DNA from: JBBRHQ01 sp963781345
GTDB lineage: Bacteria > Actinomycetota > Thermoleophilia > Solirubrobacterales > 70-9
NCBI GenBank assembly: GCA_963781345.1
Contig: CAWAFQ010000007.1
Coordinates: 62,001 to 126,000 of the forward strand
DNA length: 64,000 nucleotides
Reading direction: 5' to 3'
Positions 38,271 through 46,587 of this stretch are shown here, piece after piece. The position numbers and the translations under genes are program-made. The notes under the pieces were generated by a model. The model was not told where the DNA came from. It made no database searches and saw only the letters and a program-made list of their open reading frames with translations. Position 1 is the first letter of the stretch. Every line of letters begins with the position of its first letter.

Positions 38271-38412
38271 CCAGGCGGATCCGGAACCCTGACGCCGCGC
38301 AACGACGCCGGGCGCCCTCGCGCGGCCGTACCGGACGACCCCGCGCGAAGAAACCGGGCGCTGGGCGTGCGCACCACCTGCGTTTCCGCGCATCTTTCGC
38401 GCGCCACCCGGC

Positions 38413-38503
38413 GACGTGGGACCTTTCAACCACCATATAGACGCTTGAAAGGTCCCACGACATGGGAGGCTCCAGGTCATGGGCGCTTGAAAGGTCCCAC
38501 GTC
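38413..38503. repeat. palindromic repeat family C
   Basis: Left arm CGTGGGACCTTTCAA (in 38413-38429) pairs with the right arm TTGAAAGGTCCCACG at 38445-38459, and a second right arm with GTC following lies at 38487-38503. The inner palindrome is about 45-47 bp. It lies between the convergent aidB and GNAT genes. The interior CACCATATAG is AT-rich. Confidence 0.85.
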
Positions 38504-38517
38504 AGAAGCAGTGCGGG

Positions 38518-38970
38518 TCAGGAAGCGTCCTCGCGCCAGGGCTCGGGATCGGCCGAGGGGCGCTCCATCAGCAGGTGCGACGGGGTGCCGAAGCCGAACT
38601 TCTCATAGAGGCCGCGAGCGTCGGCGGTGCCGAGGATCCAGCGCAGCTCGGAGTGGGGGCCGTTCTCGACCGCCTCGCGCACGATCTCGACCCCGAGGCC
38701 CGCGCCCCTGAACGGCTCGAGGACGAAGACGTCAGCGAGATAGGCGAAGACGACCCCGTCTGAGACGACCCGCGCGTAACCGGCCAGGGCGCCGCCCGGC
38801 GAGTAGGCGCCAATCACCCGCGTCGCCTCGCGGATCGTTCTCAGGATCAGCTCGCGGTCGCGTCCGCGTGACCAGTAGGCGTCCTCGGAGAGGAACCTGA
38901 CCACGACCTCGGGGTCGACCCGAGCAGGGTCATCGTCGAGCTCGAAGTCGCCCGGCAGCCGTCGTATCAC
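38518..38970 (-). CDS. GNAT-family N-acetyltransferase
   Basis: A 150-residue acetyltransferase. The acetyl-CoA loop is VLEPFRGAGLGVEIVREAV, preceded by strand GYARVVSDGVVFAYLADVFV, with a late Tyr (GLYEKFGF) that commonly acts in product release. Similar proteins acetylate small molecules or peptides; the acceptor is unknown. Initiation at GTG 38970. Convergent with aidB over the family C repeat. Confidence 0.87.
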   Translation of the reverse strand: MIRRLPGDFELDDDPARVDPEVVVRFLSEDAYWSRGRDRELILRTIREATRVIGAYSPGGALAGYARVVSDGVVFAYLADVFVLEPFRGAGLGVEIVREAVENGPHSELRWILGTADARGLYEKFGFGTPSHLLMERPSADPEPWREDAS

Positions 38971-39025
38971 GCCCAGGAGACTTACAGGCCCCTGTCCGCG
39001 GGGGCCGGGCGCCTACCATTGGGGC

Positions 39026-40213
39026 ATGCTCGGCGGTGGCTCGATCACCCTCTTTCACGTCCGCGGAATCCGGATCGCGGTCGACTGGTCGTTCTTCGTC
39101 ATCCTCTTCCTGCTGATCTTCTGGCTCTCCAACCTCTACGGGGACCAGCTTCTGAGGCCGGCGTCTTCGACCGGCGTCTACGCGCTCGCCGTCGTCAGCG
39201 CCCTCGGGTTCTTCGGCTCGATCGTCCTGCACGAGCTCGGCCACGCCTTCGCCGCGCTCCGCAACGGGATCGGCATCTCGAGCATCCAGCTCTGGATCTT
39301 CGGAGGCGTCGCCCGCATGGATAGGGAATCCGACAGCGCCTCGACCGAGTTCAAGGTGGCGGTGGCCGGGCCCCTGGCCACGCTGGCGATCGCGGTCGTG
39401 TTGAGCGCGGTGGGCGTGGTGGCAGCCGGGGCCGATGCCTACTGGCACGCCATCCCCTATGTCAACTCCACAGCCGCCGGGCCGCCGCCCGGCTACCTTG
39501 CGGTGCTCGGCTGGCTCGCTGCGATCAACCTCTTCGTCCTCGTCTTCAACCTGATCCCGGCCTTCCCCATGGACGGCGGCCGGATCGCCAGGGCGATCGC
39601 ATGGTGGAGGACCGGGGACCGAGCCTCGGCGACCCGATTCGCGGCGACCCTGGGACAGGCGTTCGCCTACCTGTTCATCGGCGCCGGGATCTTCCTCGTC
39701 TTCACCGGAGACCCCTTCAACGGCGTCTGGCTCGTCTTGATCGGCATGGTCATCAACGGCTCCGCCCGCGCAGCCAACCTGCAGACCGCGATCACCAGCC
39801 GAATCGAGGGCATGCGCGTCTCCGACGTGATGGACCGGGAGCCGGTTGCGATCCCCGAGGAGCTGAGCGTCGAGCGCGCCCTGGACGAGTACTTCCTGCG
39901 CTACCGCTGGCCCTGGTTCCCCGTGGTCGACGCCGGCCGCCATTTCCGCGGCCTGCTCGAGCGCGACCGCGCCGACGGGGTGCCCGAGGTCAGCCGCGCC
40001 TCCTCAACCGTGGCCGAGCTGCTCGATTTCGACGGCGGCGCCCTTCACGTCAGCGAGGACGCCCCGCTCGACAGCCTCCTCGGCAACCAGAACCTGTCCC
40101 GTTTCGGCGCCCTGATGGCGATTGACTCCAGCGGCCGCCTCTGCGGAATCGTCACCGCGGACCAGGTCGGCCGGGCTCTGCGCGACCGGTCCGCAGCGGG
40201 CTCCTCGGCCTGA
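39026..40213 (+). CDS. site-2-protease family (M50) membrane zinc metalloprotease with CBS-like C-terminus
   Basis: A 395-residue intramembrane protease. The zinc motif is VLHELGHAFAA (HExxH) and the second metal site is NLIPAFPMDGGR. About six hydrophobic helices surround these. The last 130 residues (from RVSDVMDREPVAIPEEL) contain two CBS-like repeats (VDAGRHFRGLLER, DSSGRLCGIVTADQVG), as in actinobacterial Rip3-type proteases. Such enzymes cleave membrane anti-sigma factors or other proteins. No partner gene lies nearby. Confidence 0.9.
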   Translation: MLGGGSITLFHVRGIRIAVDWSFFVILFLLIFWLSNLYGDQLLRPASSTGVYALAVVSALGFFGSIVLHELGHAFAALRNGIGISSIQLWIFGGVARMDRESDSASTEFKVAVAGPLATLAIAVVLSAVGVVAAGADAYWHAIPYVNSTAAGPPPGYLAVLGWLAAINLFVLVFNLIPAFPMDGGRIARAIAWWRTGDRASATRFAATLGQAFAYLFIGAGIFLVFTGDPFNGVWLVLIGMVINGSARAANLQTAITSRIEGMRVSDVMDREPVAIPEELSVERALDEYFLRYRWPWFPVVDAGRHFRGLLERDRADGVPEVSRASSTVAELLDFDGGALHVSEDAPLDSLLGNQNLSRFGALMAIDSSGRLCGIVTADQVGRALRDRSAAGSSA

Positions 40214-40274
40214 GCCGGCGCTGGGCTTCAGCCGAGGCTCAGCCGAGGCGCTTTGATCTATAGGATCAGCCTTC

Positions 40275-41963
40275 GTGCCAACGCATGACGTTCTCGTAAT
40301 CGGAGCCGGCCTCGCCGGACAGCGCGCCGCCCTCGCCGCCGCCGAGGATGGCGTATCGGTCGGGATCATCAGCAAGGTCCACCCGGTCCGCTCGCATTCC
40401 AACGCGGCCCAGGGCGGGATCAATGCGGCGCTGAACCCGGGGGACTCCTGGGAGTCGCACGCATTCGACACGGTCAAGGGCTCGGATTACCTCTCTGATC
40501 AGGACGCGGTCGAGGTGATGTGTCGCGAGGCGCCGGAGGAGATCCTCCACCTCGAGCACCTCGGGGTGACCTTCCACAGAAACGCGGAGGGCAAGCTCGG
40601 AACCCGAGCCTTCGGCGGCGCCTCGGCGGCTCGCACCTACTACGTCGCAGACATCACCGGCCAGGCGATCATGCACGTGCTCTACGAGCAGCTGATGAAG
40701 CACTCGGACTCCGTCTCCCGCTACGAGGAGTGGTTCTGCACCGCGCTTGCGATCGACGACGCCGGCGAGTGCTGCGGGGTCGTCACCCGCAACATCGCCG
40801 ACGGAACGATGGAGCTGTTCCGGGCGAAGTCGGTGATCCTGGCCTGCGGCGGCAACGGTCAGGTCTGGAAGCCGACCACCAACGCCCTGATCTGCACCGG
40901 CGACGGGATCGCCATGGCCTACCGGGTCGGCGCCACCCTGATGGACATGGAGATGATCCAGTACCACCCGACCACTCTGGCGGGCAAGGGCTTTCTGATC
41001 ACGGAGGGGGCCCGCGGCGAGGGCGCCCACCTGCTCAACGCCAGGGGCGAGCGCTTCATGGAGCGCTACGCGCCGAACAAGATGGAGCTGGCCTCCAGAG
41101 ACGTCGTCTCCCGCGCCGAGCAGACCGAGATCAACGAGGGCCGCGGCTTCCCCGACGGCACGGTCGCGCTCGACGTCACCGTGGTTCCGAAGAAGCGCAT
41201 CCACGAGGCCCTGCGCGAGATCGTCCTCGTCGGCCGCGACTTCGCCGGCGTCGACATCACCCGCGAGCCGATCCACATCAAGCCGGGCAACCACTACACC
41301 ATGGGTGGGGTCAAGACCGACGTCGAGGGCCGCACCAACGTCCCCGGCCTCTACTCCGCCGGGGAGACCGCCTGCGTCTCGGTCCACGGCGGCAACCGCC
41401 TCGGAGCCAACTCGCTCCTCGACACGCTCATCTTCGGCAAGCACTCGGGCCTAGATGCCGCCGCGCGGGCGAAGTCGATGCCGCTGGCGCGGGTCTCGCC
41501 ATCGGTGCTCTCCGACGAGCGCGCCAACATCGAGGAGATCATCTCCCGCAAGCACGGCTCCGGCCGCCGCGTTTCCGAGATCAAGCTCGAGCTCGGCACG
41601 ACAATGGACCGCCACGTTGCCGTCTTCCGCGACGAGGAGGGGATCCAGACCGCGCTCGATGTGGTTCGCAGGCTCAAGGAGGAGGCCGCGGAGGCCTACA
41701 TCGACGACCGTGGCACGGTCTTCAACCAGGACGTGCTGGGAGCGATCGAGCTCGGCTACATGCTCGACAACGCCGAGTGCTGCTGCGTCTCCGCGCTCGA
41801 GCGCAAGGAGAGCCGCGGGGCCCAGTACCGCACCGACTTCCCCGAGCGAAACGACGACGAGTGGCTCAAGCACATCGACGTCTCGGCAAACGGTGCCGGG
41901 CCCGAGATCAGCTTCTCCGAGGTCAAGATCACCCAATGGCAGCCCCAGGAAAGGACCTACTGA
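40275..41963 (+). CDS. sdhA: succinate dehydrogenase/fumarate reductase flavoprotein subunit
   Basis: Catalytic FAD subunit oxidising succinate to fumarate, 562 residues. FAD-binding GAGLAGQRAALAAAEDG, covalent-FAD His in RSHSNAAQGGINAAL, substrate/His block YHPTTLAGKGFLITEGARGE, and the C-terminal CVSVHGGNRLGANSLLDTLI are present. GTG 40275 begins the gene (M-PTHDVLVIG). It is followed by sdhB five bases later. Together with a CCG-domain protein rather than sdhC/sdhD, this points to a type E (non-classical) enzyme. Confidence 0.94.
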   Translation: MPTHDVLVIGAGLAGQRAALAAAEDGVSVGIISKVHPVRSHSNAAQGGINAALNPGDSWESHAFDTVKGSDYLSDQDAVEVMCREAPEEILHLEHLGVTFHRNAEGKLGTRAFGGASAARTYYVADITGQAIMHVLYEQLMKHSDSVSRYEEWFCTALAIDDAGECCGVVTRNIADGTMELFRAKSVILACGGNGQVWKPTTNALICTGDGIAMAYRVGATLMDMEMIQYHPTTLAGKGFLITEGARGEGAHLLNARGERFMERYAPNKMELASRDVVSRAEQTEINEGRGFPDGTVALDVTVVPKKRIHEALREIVLVGRDFAGVDITREPIHIKPGNHYTMGGVKTDVEGRTNVPGLYSAGETACVSVHGGNRLGANSLLDTLIFGKHSGLDAAARAKSMPLARVSPSVLSDERANIEEIISRKHGSGRRVSEIKLELGTTMDRHVAVFRDEEGIQTALDVVRRLKEEAAEAYIDDRGTVFNQDVLGAIELGYMLDNAECCCVSALERKESRGAQYRTDFPERNDDEWLKHIDVSANGAGPEISFSEVKITQWQPQERTY

Positions 41964-41967
41964 GCCG

Positions 41968-43237
41968 ATGGCCTCCTACGAGCTGAAGGTGCGCCGCTAC
42001 CAGCCCGAGTCGGGCGATGGCCCCTACTGGGAGTCGTTTCAGGTTGACCTCGACCCGACGCTGAGCGTCCTCGACGGGCTTCTCCAAGCCAAGGACCGCG
42101 ACGACGGCTCACTCTCGGTCCGCTGCTCCTGCCGGGCGGCGATCTGCGGCTCCTGCGGGATGAAGATCAACGGTCAGTCAGGCCTCGGCTGCAAGACCCA
42201 GCTCGGCGAGGCGCAGGAGTTGGCGGAGAAGATGGCCGACGCGACGGCGAACGGCGCCCGCTCGCAAGCGGAGGAGACTGCGGCAAGCGGTCCCCGGACG
42301 CGGGAGCCGGGACGCGAGGCTGACGGTGTTGATGAGCGCGCCCCGGCGGGAGCGGAGGAGACCGCGCCAATAATTGTTGAGCCGATGGGAAACATGCCGG
42401 TGATCAAGGACCTGATCACCGACATGGAGTCGACGCACTGGCAGAAGATCAGGCGGGTGACGCCGTGGTTGCTGCCGGCCGGCGATCCGCCCGAGCGCGA
42501 GTACATCGTCGAGCCGGAGTCGATGATCGACATCACCCAGTCGATGGCCTGCATCCAGTGCGGAGCCTGCGTCTCCTCCTGCCTCTCGATGGAGGCCGAC
42601 CCGGACTTCATCGGCCCCGCCGCCCTGGCGAAGGCGTACCGGTTCGTGGGCGACCCCCGCGACGCGCAGACGAAGGAGCGCCTCGACGACCTCTCCCAGG
42701 ACCCGCACGGCATCTACGACTGCACCCACTGCTTCTCCTGCATCGACGCCTGCCCCAAGGGCGTCGCCCCGATGGACCAGATCATGCGGCTCCGCCGCCG
42801 CGCGCGGCGAGCAGGGGATCAAGGACAAAAACCACGGCCACAACCACGAGATCGCCTTCGTCAACAACATCGAGAAGAAGGGCACCCTCGACGAGGCGCT
42901 GCTGCTGCAGGAGTCCTTCGCACCCGGCGTCAAGGGCAAGCTGATGCCGATCAATGGTGCGATCAAGGGCCTGCTGGGCTCAATCCCGACGGCGATCCGG
43001 GGCATGAAGAGCGGCAAGATGCGCTCGCTGCCGAAGCTGATACCGGGGGTACACCACAAGCTCCCCGGCGGCGCCCAGGAAGACGTCAAGGCGATCTACG
43101 CCCACGCGGAGGAGCATCGCGAGGAGTTCAACATCTACATCACCGGCGAGGAGGACGCCGAGCCCGAGCCCGACGAGCCGCCCCAGGACCTGCTCGCCGC
43201 CGAGGCGGCGGCTGCTGCGGAAGGAGAAAACGCGTGA
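41968..43237 (+). CDS. sdhB: succinate dehydrogenase iron-sulfur subunit, frameshifted near 42795
   Basis: Electron-transfer subunit. The N-terminal 2Fe-2S domain has RCSCRAAICGSCGMK and later GCKT; the C-terminal part has CIQCGACVSSC and CTHCFSCIDACPKG for the 4Fe-4S and 3Fe-4S clusters. The first reading frame ends in nonsense after MDQIMRLRRRA, but the next frame carries GEQGIKDKNHGHNHEIAFVN through LLLQESFAPGVKGKLMPING to a stop at 43237, the family-like C-terminus. The total, 1270 bases, is one over a codon multiple, consistent with one extra base in the GC-rich CCGCCGCCGCGCGCGG run. It also has a 50-residue low-complexity insert after GCKTQLG, before VEPMGNMPVIKDL. Confidence 0.85.
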
Positions 43238-43292
43238 ATCCCACCTGCCACCCCGACACCCCCGGACGCGACAGCGGAGGAGGTGTCGGGCA

Positions 43293-44192
43293 GTGAAGTT
43301 GGCCTACTGGCCCGGGTGCGTCTCGCGCGGCTTCACCACCGAGCTGCACGGCTCGATGGCGCTGGTCGCAGAGCGGCTCGGGATCGAGCTGGTCACCCTC
43401 GACCGTGCCAACTGCTGCGGGGCCGGGGTCATCGCCGAGCACAACCAGGAGCTCGCCGACACCCTCAACGCCCGCACCTTCGCCCTCGCCCAGGAGACCG
43501 GGCTCGCGATGATGAACATCTGCTCGACCTGCCAGGGCGCGCAGTCGGAGTGCCAGCAGCGCCTCGACGCCGACTCCGCCTACCGAGCCCACATCAACGA
43601 GGTCCTCTCCGGCCAGGGGCTCGAATACGTCAAGGGCAAGGACGGCTTCACCAACAAGAACTTCCTCTGGCTGCTGGTCGAGGACTACGGCCTCGACCGC
43701 CTCGCCGAGAAGGTCACCCGACCCCTCTCCGGCCTCCGCGTCGGCCCCTTCTACGGCTGCTATGTGGTCCGCCCGAAGGAGCGCCTCGGCTACGACGAGC
43801 ACCCCGACCGCGACATCTACCTCGAGAAGGTGATCACCACGCTCGGCGGCGAGGTCGTCGATTACGACGGCGCCCGCAAGTGCTGCGGCTTCCCGGTGAT
43901 CACGATGAACCGCGAGACCTCCCTGCGGCAGGCCGGCACCCACGTCGGCGACGCCCTCGACGCCGGCGCCGACTGCCTGGTCACACCCTGCCCGCTGTGC
44001 CACCTCAACCTCGACATGCAGCAGCCCGAGGCAGCGAAGGTGGTCAACCGTGAGCTCGACCTCGCCGTGCTGCACCTTCCCCAGCTCGTCGGCCTGGCGC
44101 TCGGCGCCGAGCCGAAGCAGCTCGGGATGAGCCGCCACATCGCCTCCACCGGCTGGGTCGAGAAGCGGCTCGCCGCCGAAGTCCCCGCCTAG
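43293..44192 (+). CDS. CCG-domain protein, SdhE/HdrB-like subunit of a type E succinate dehydrogenase
   Basis: A 299-residue protein with two CCG (heterodisulfide reductase B-like) domains, NCCGAGVIAEH and KCCGFPVITM, each flanked by further Cys (CSTCQGA, CPLCHLN), able to bind iron-sulfur clusters. In Sulfolobus-type and related complexes such a protein replaces the membrane anchors SdhC/SdhD. The gene follows sdhA and sdhB in the same direction and no haem-binding anchor gene is nearby. The GTG start is preceded by GGAGGAGG. Its stop shares CTAG with the convergent antiporter. Confidence 0.88.
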   Translation: MKLAYWPGCVSRGFTTELHGSMALVAERLGIELVTLDRANCCGAGVIAEHNQELADTLNARTFALAQETGLAMMNICSTCQGAQSECQQRLDADSAYRAHINEVLSGQGLEYVKGKDGFTNKNFLWLLVEDYGLDRLAEKVTRPLSGLRVGPFYGCYVVRPKERLGYDEHPDRDIYLEKVITTLGGEVVDYDGARKCCGFPVITMNRETSLRQAGTHVGDALDAGADCLVTPCPLCHLNLDMQQPEAAKVVNRELDLAVLHLPQLVGLALGAEPKQLGMSRHIASTGWVEKRLAAEVPA

Positions 44193-45403
44193 GGCGGGTC
44201 GCTCTCGGACCCGGTCCCGGGCCCCATCCGCCGCTTGATCCAGCCGGCGCCGACCGTGTCTGTGAGTCCGTGGGCGACGATCGATGCGAGAATCGTGAAA
44301 GCGGCCACGTCGAAGATCAGCGTCCGTGAGCCGGCGTCGGAGTTCAGCACCAGGAGGGCAAAGAGCATCGAGGCGACCCCCTTTGGCCCGAACCAGGCGA
44401 TGAACAGCTTCAGCGGGTTGGGCATTCGCTCACGAAGGAAGGCGAGCATGATCGCGGCCGGGCGCGCGACCAGCAGCGCCGCGAGGATGAATCCGGCCAG
44501 GGGCCAGATGTCGCGGTCATATCCGGTGGCGACGATCAGCGCCCCGAAGACGAAGAAGGTGATCACCTGGAATATCGAGCTGACGTTTTCGGAGAACTCG
44601 ACGAACGCCTCCGGCACATCGCGCTCGGCGGCGCCCATCGCGATCCCGGCGACGAATGCGGCTATCAACCCGTTGCCGAAGGTAACGTCGGCGACCCCGA
44701 AGGCGAGCAGGGCGAAACCGATCGCGTAGATCCCCTCATAGCGGGCGGTGATTCCGCCGCCGGGAAGCTGGTGGTGGAGGCGACCGCCGATCATCCCGAC
44801 GACGACACCGACGACGGCGCCGAAGGCGGCCTCACCAACCAGATTGGTGGCCTCGGTCGCCGCGTTGCCGCTCGGCGAGGCGAGCACGAGAAAGAAGAGG
44901 ACGAATGGCAGCGCCAGGCCGTCGTTGAGCCCGGACTCCAGGTTGAGCGTGTGGCGGACCCTCGCCGGCACGTTCGTGGACGTGACCACCGAGGAGGTGA
45001 CCACCGGATCGGTTGGGGTCAGGACGGCAGCGAGGAGGAAGGCCTCGGCCCAGTCGAGAGAGGGGAAGAGCCCCTTGGCGGCCAGCGCCAGCAGGGCCAG
45101 GGTGATCGGCATCGCGATCACGATCGCCCGCGCGACCGGGGTCCAGTGACGCGCCAGCAGCTCGCGTTCGACGAACATCCCGTCGGAGAAGAGGGTGAGG
45201 ATCAGCGCCAACTCGACCAGGTGGACGACGGCCGAGTCCTTGGCGTCGACCGTGACGACGCCGGCTTCCGCCATCCCGATCCCGAAGGCGACTGAGAGCA
45301 CCGAGATCGACAGAACCGTCCCCCGCATCACCCCCGAGAGCGCCGCGGCGACCGCCAGCAGCCCTCCGAAGACCAGCATCGCGTCGCCGAAGCCGATTTC
45401 CAT
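44189..45403 (-). CDS. cation:proton antiporter (CPA1/NhaP-like)
   Basis: A 404-residue membrane protein with about twelve helices, exchanging Na+ or K+ for H+. ALILTLFSDGMFVERE, LTPTDPVVTSSVV and NLESGLNDGLALPFV match the CPA1 family, the NDGLA pair being the expected ion-site acid. WFGPKGVASMLFALL is the conserved later helix. I set the start at ATG 45403 (M-EIGFGDAMLVFGG) since the longer frame runs through the palindromic gap. No RCK/TrkA-C domain is attached. Stop overlaps the CCG gene stop at CTAG. Confidence 0.9.
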   Translation of the reverse strand: MEIGFGDAMLVFGGLLAVAAALSGVMRGTVLSISVLSVAFGIGMAEAGVVTVDAKDSAVVHLVELALILTLFSDGMFVERELLARHWTPVARAIVIAMPITLALLALAAKGLFPSLDWAEAFLLAAVLTPTDPVVTSSVVTSTNVPARVRHTLNLESGLNDGLALPFVLFFLVLASPSGNAATEATNLVGEAAFGAVVGVVVGMIGGRLHHQLPGGGITARYEGIYAIGFALLAFGVADVTFGNGLIAAFVAGIAMGAAERDVPEAFVEFSENVSSIFQVITFFVFGALIVATGYDRDIWPLAGFILAALLVARPAAIMLAFLRERMPNPLKLFIAWFGPKGVASMLFALLVLNSDAGSRTLIFDVAAFTILASIVAHGLTDTVGAGWIKRRMGPGTGSESDPP

Positions 45404-45438
45404 GCCTCGGCTTATACCGGTCGGCCCCCTCCCCCTCC

Positions 45439-45487
45439 GTCGAGTGGACGAAATCCCCCAACTGGCGAGGGAAATCGTCCACTCGAC
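45439..45487. repeat. palindromic repeat family D
   Basis: A single 49-bp element with perfect 13-bp arms GTCGAGTGGACGA and TCGTCCACTCGAC around a 23-bp interior (AATCCCCCAACTGGCGAGGG...). It lies between the antiporter start and the asd stop, both minus strand. It has the same size class as families A-C but different sequence. Confidence 0.88.
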
Positions 45488-45506
45488 CTGGCCGCAGCGG
45501 CGTCGG

Positions 45507-46544
45507 CTAGGCGCCGGCCGGGAGCAGGCCGCGCTCGACCAGGAGCTCGGCCACCTGGACGGCGTTCGTCGCCGCCCCCTTGCGCAGGTTGTCGCCGACG
45601 ACCCAGAGGTTGAGGCAGCGCTCGTGGCTGGGGTCGCGGCGGATGCGGCCGACGAGCACCTCGTCGCGACCGGTGCCATCTATCGCCATCGGGTAGCGGG
45701 CCTCGGCGGGGTCGTCGACGACGATCACCCCGGGCGCCTCGGCCAGCAGCGCCCGGCAGTCGTCGGGCGAGAGGTCCTCCCGCGTCTGCACGTTGACTGA
45801 CTCGGAGTGGGCTCCGATAACCGGCACCCGCGCGCAGGTGGCCGAGATCCCGACCTCCTCGCCGAGGCTGAGGATCTTGCGGGTCTCGGCCATCACCTTG
45901 CGCTCCTCGGTCGTGTAGTCGTCTCCGTCGGAGAAGGTCTCCACCTGCGGCAGGACGTTGAAGGCGATCTGGTGCGGGTAGACCTCGACCTTCGGCACGC
46001 GGCCCTCGAGAACGTCGGCGGTCTGCGACCGCAATTCCTCGATCGCCCGGCGACCGGTGCCGGAGACCGACTGGTAGCTGGAGAGGATCAGCCGCTCGAG
46101 ACCGGCGGCGCGGTGGATCGGCGCCAGCGCCACCAGCATCTGCATCGCGGTGCAGTTCGGATTGGCGATGATCCCCTTGTGGTCGTCGAGCGCCTCGGGG
46201 TTGACCTCGGCGACAACCAGCGGGACATCGGCGTGCATGCGCCAGAAGCTGGTGTTGTCGATGACGATCGCGCCGGCGTCGACCAGCCGCGGCGCCCACT
46301 CGGCGCTGATCGCCCCTCCGGCCGAGGAGAGGACCAGGTCGAGGCCGGCGATCGTCTCCTCGCTCAGCTCCCTGCACTCGAGCATCGAGCCGTTCCACTC
46401 GATCTGCCTGCCGGCTGAGCGACCAGAGGCGAACGGGATCACCTCGGAGGCGGGAAATCCCCGCTCGGCGAGAACACCGAGGATGGTCGAGCCGACGGCG
46501 CCGGTGGCGCCGAGGACTCCGACTCTGTAGCCGTTGGAAGCCAT
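45507..46544 (-). CDS. asd: aspartate-semialdehyde dehydrogenase
   Basis: NADP-dependent enzyme reducing aspartyl phosphate to aspartate semialdehyde, for threonine, methionine and lysine/diaminopimelate synthesis. Nucleotide-binding VGVLGATGAVGSTIL opens the 345 residues, the catalytic Cys lies in NPNCTAMQ, and SVSGTGRRAIEEL supports the assignment. It follows lysC (about 43 bases) on the same strand as in most actinobacteria, so the pair is almost surely cotranscribed. Confidence 0.96.
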   Translation of the reverse strand: MASNGYRVGVLGATGAVGSTILGVLAERGFPASEVIPFASGRSAGRQIEWNGSMLECRELSEETIAGLDLVLSSAGGAISAEWAPRLVDAGAIVIDNTSFWRMHADVPLVVAEVNPEALDDHKGIIANPNCTAMQMLVALAPIHRAAGLERLILSSYQSVSGTGRRAIEELRSQTADVLEGRVPKVEVYPHQIAFNVLPQVETFSDGDDYTTEERKVMAETRKILSLGEEVGISATCARVPVIGAHSESVNVQTREDLSPDDCRALLAEAPGVIVVDDPAEARYPMAIDGTGRDEVLVGRIRRDPSHERCLNLWVVGDNLRKGAATNAVQVAELLVERGLLPAGA

Positions 46545-46587
46545 CGGATTCAGTATGACGGCGGCCTTCGCGCGCTCGCGGGCGCGC

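Noticed and set aside
40520..41986. Second long open frame inside sdhA
   Set aside because: Shadow frame with Arg/Pro bias; sdhA itself has all family motifs.
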